DNA from: Thermomicrobiales bacterium
GTDB lineage: Bacteria > Chloroflexota > Chloroflexia > Thermomicrobiales > UBA6265
Direction of reading: 5' to 3'
Length of the DNA stretch: 5,410 nucleotides
Assembly (NCBI GenBank): GCA_030447145.1
Contig: JAUJLY010000238.1
Location: forward strand, 1-5,410
This document shows, in pieces, positions 5,091-5,410 of the stretch. The notes under the pieces are model-generated. The model did no database searches. It was not told the origin of the DNA and worked only from the letters and a program-made list of their open reading frames with translations. Made by a program: the position numbers and the translations under genes. Numbering within the stretch: the first letter of the stretch is position 1; each line of letters begins with the position of its first letter.

Positions 5091-5330
5091 GTTTTGCTCT
5101 CCCTTTGATGGCAATGTGCTGGAGGTGCCCGGATCACCACCCACGGCATCACCAGCGTCGGCAGGCTCATTCGATGGCCGCAGCGGATGCTGCCATTCCG
5201 GACTGCGCTGCTCGTATACTCTCACGGTGTAGGGTACGATCTTGGCCGTTATCCTCGCACACAGCGATTGCTGCGATGGCCCCCTGCCGTCGCCTTACAC
5301 GGCACACTGTTTCGACGAAAGGAATCGTGC
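5091..5330. promoter_or_regulatory. Divergent region upstream of purD, with a hairpin in the purD leader
   Basis: Non-coding by motif content, although the purD frame stays open upstream to 5225. It contains the purD Shine-Dalgarno (GGGAG on minus, 5099-5103). A small hairpin at 5175-5195 has CAGC/GCTG around GGAT and TGG/CCA outside a three-base bulge. ATCACC is repeated at 5133-5138 and 5148-5153. GTATAC (5214-5219) provides -10-like hexamers in both directions: TATACT on plus at 5215-5220, TATACG on minus. No -35 box is convincing for either gene. I do not recognise a purine or PRPP riboswitch fold. Confidence 0.3.
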
Positions 5331-5410
5331 ATGTCTCTCGATCTTTCTCCGGCGGATACCCGGGTCTTCCTCTTCCATTCCGCGAATGCTGCGCGTGACG
5401 CGAGCGGGGC
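5331..5410 (+). CDS. Start of an unidentified protein, cut by the right edge
   Basis: An open frame of 26 complete codons starts at ATG 5331 and has no stop before the window ends: MSLDLSPADTRVFLFHSANA, then ARDASG. AAAGGA (5318-5323) is seven bases upstream, a reasonable Shine-Dalgarno and the best in this region. The gene would be divergent from purD across 240 bases. The residues show a polar start and a short hydrophobic patch (VFLF) with no signal peptide or known motif. Its family cannot be told from this fragment. The call rests on the ribosome binding site, the open frame and the lack of any competing gene here. Confidence 0.5.
   Translation, partial: MSLDLSPADTRVFLFHSANAARDASG

Noticed and set aside
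5091..5225. 45-residue N-terminal extension of purD from an upstream in-frame ATG
   Set aside because: The extension is low-complexity and Pro/Ser/Gly-rich, PurD families start at the GGGG nucleotide-binding strand, and the internal ATG at 5090 has its own well-placed GGGAG.
4483..5232. 249-residue plus-strand open frame opposite purD
   Set aside because: Ser/Pro/Arg-rich translation typical of the antisense of a GC-rich gene; purD motifs are all on the other strand.
1..5410. A hidden multi-gene system (defence, mobile element, CRISPR, biosynthetic cluster)
   Set aside because: Every sizeable frame with believable protein features is assigned to a common family, there is no spaced repeat array, transposase, integrase or toxin-antitoxin pair, and gene orientations are mixed as in ordinary chromosome.

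Overview
This window looks like ordinary chromosomal sequence from a GC-rich bacterium (roughly 60% GC by eye). Shine-Dalgarno sites of the GGAG type sit 7-10 bases before most starts. The protein styles, namely a WYL regulator, a small basic helix-rich protein, a divergent ADP-ribose pyrophosphatase and PurD, suggest Chloroflexota, perhaps a Thermomicrobia/Sphaerobacter-like lineage. That assignment is an impression from the sequences and was not tested by a search.

Layout, left to right. The first 166 bases hold the start of a minus-strand cation/proton antiporter that runs off the left edge. A 246-base divergent spacer with four copies of CCGRGAAC separates it from a plus-strand GNAT acetyltransferase (413-859, GTG start). 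That gene converges on a minus-strand HTH/WYL regulator (894-1868). Across a 117-base divergent promoter region lies a plus-strand pair: an isochorismatase-family cysteine hydrolase (1986-2564) and, three bases later, an unrecognised 80-residue protein (2568-2810). Next come a palindrome-rich spacer, a tRNA-Cys(GCA) at 2933-3003 and a strong intrinsic terminator (3065-3102). A Nudix hydrolase of the ADP-ribose pyrophosphatase type (3178-3780) follows and converges on minus-strand purD (3813-5090). Divergent from purD, the first 26 codons of an unidentified gene (5331 onward) run off the right edge.

How the genes relate. purD is de novo purine synthesis, the Nudix enzyme is nucleotide-sugar housecleaning, and tRNA-Cys is translation. 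None of these needs its neighbours. The one unit that looks functionally linked is the divergent pair of WYL regulator and hydrolase plus small protein, where local control is plausible but inferred. Both convergent junctions carry inverted repeats that reach into coding sequence; at Nudix/purD a perfect 9-bp stem contains both stop codons.

I found no CRISPR array, insertion sequence, phage gene, toxin-antitoxin pair or defence system. I do not see an undescribed multi-gene system here. The best leads are small: the 80-residue protein, the altered end of the Nudix box, and the shared-stop terminator. All intergenic gaps are under 300 bases and each is described.
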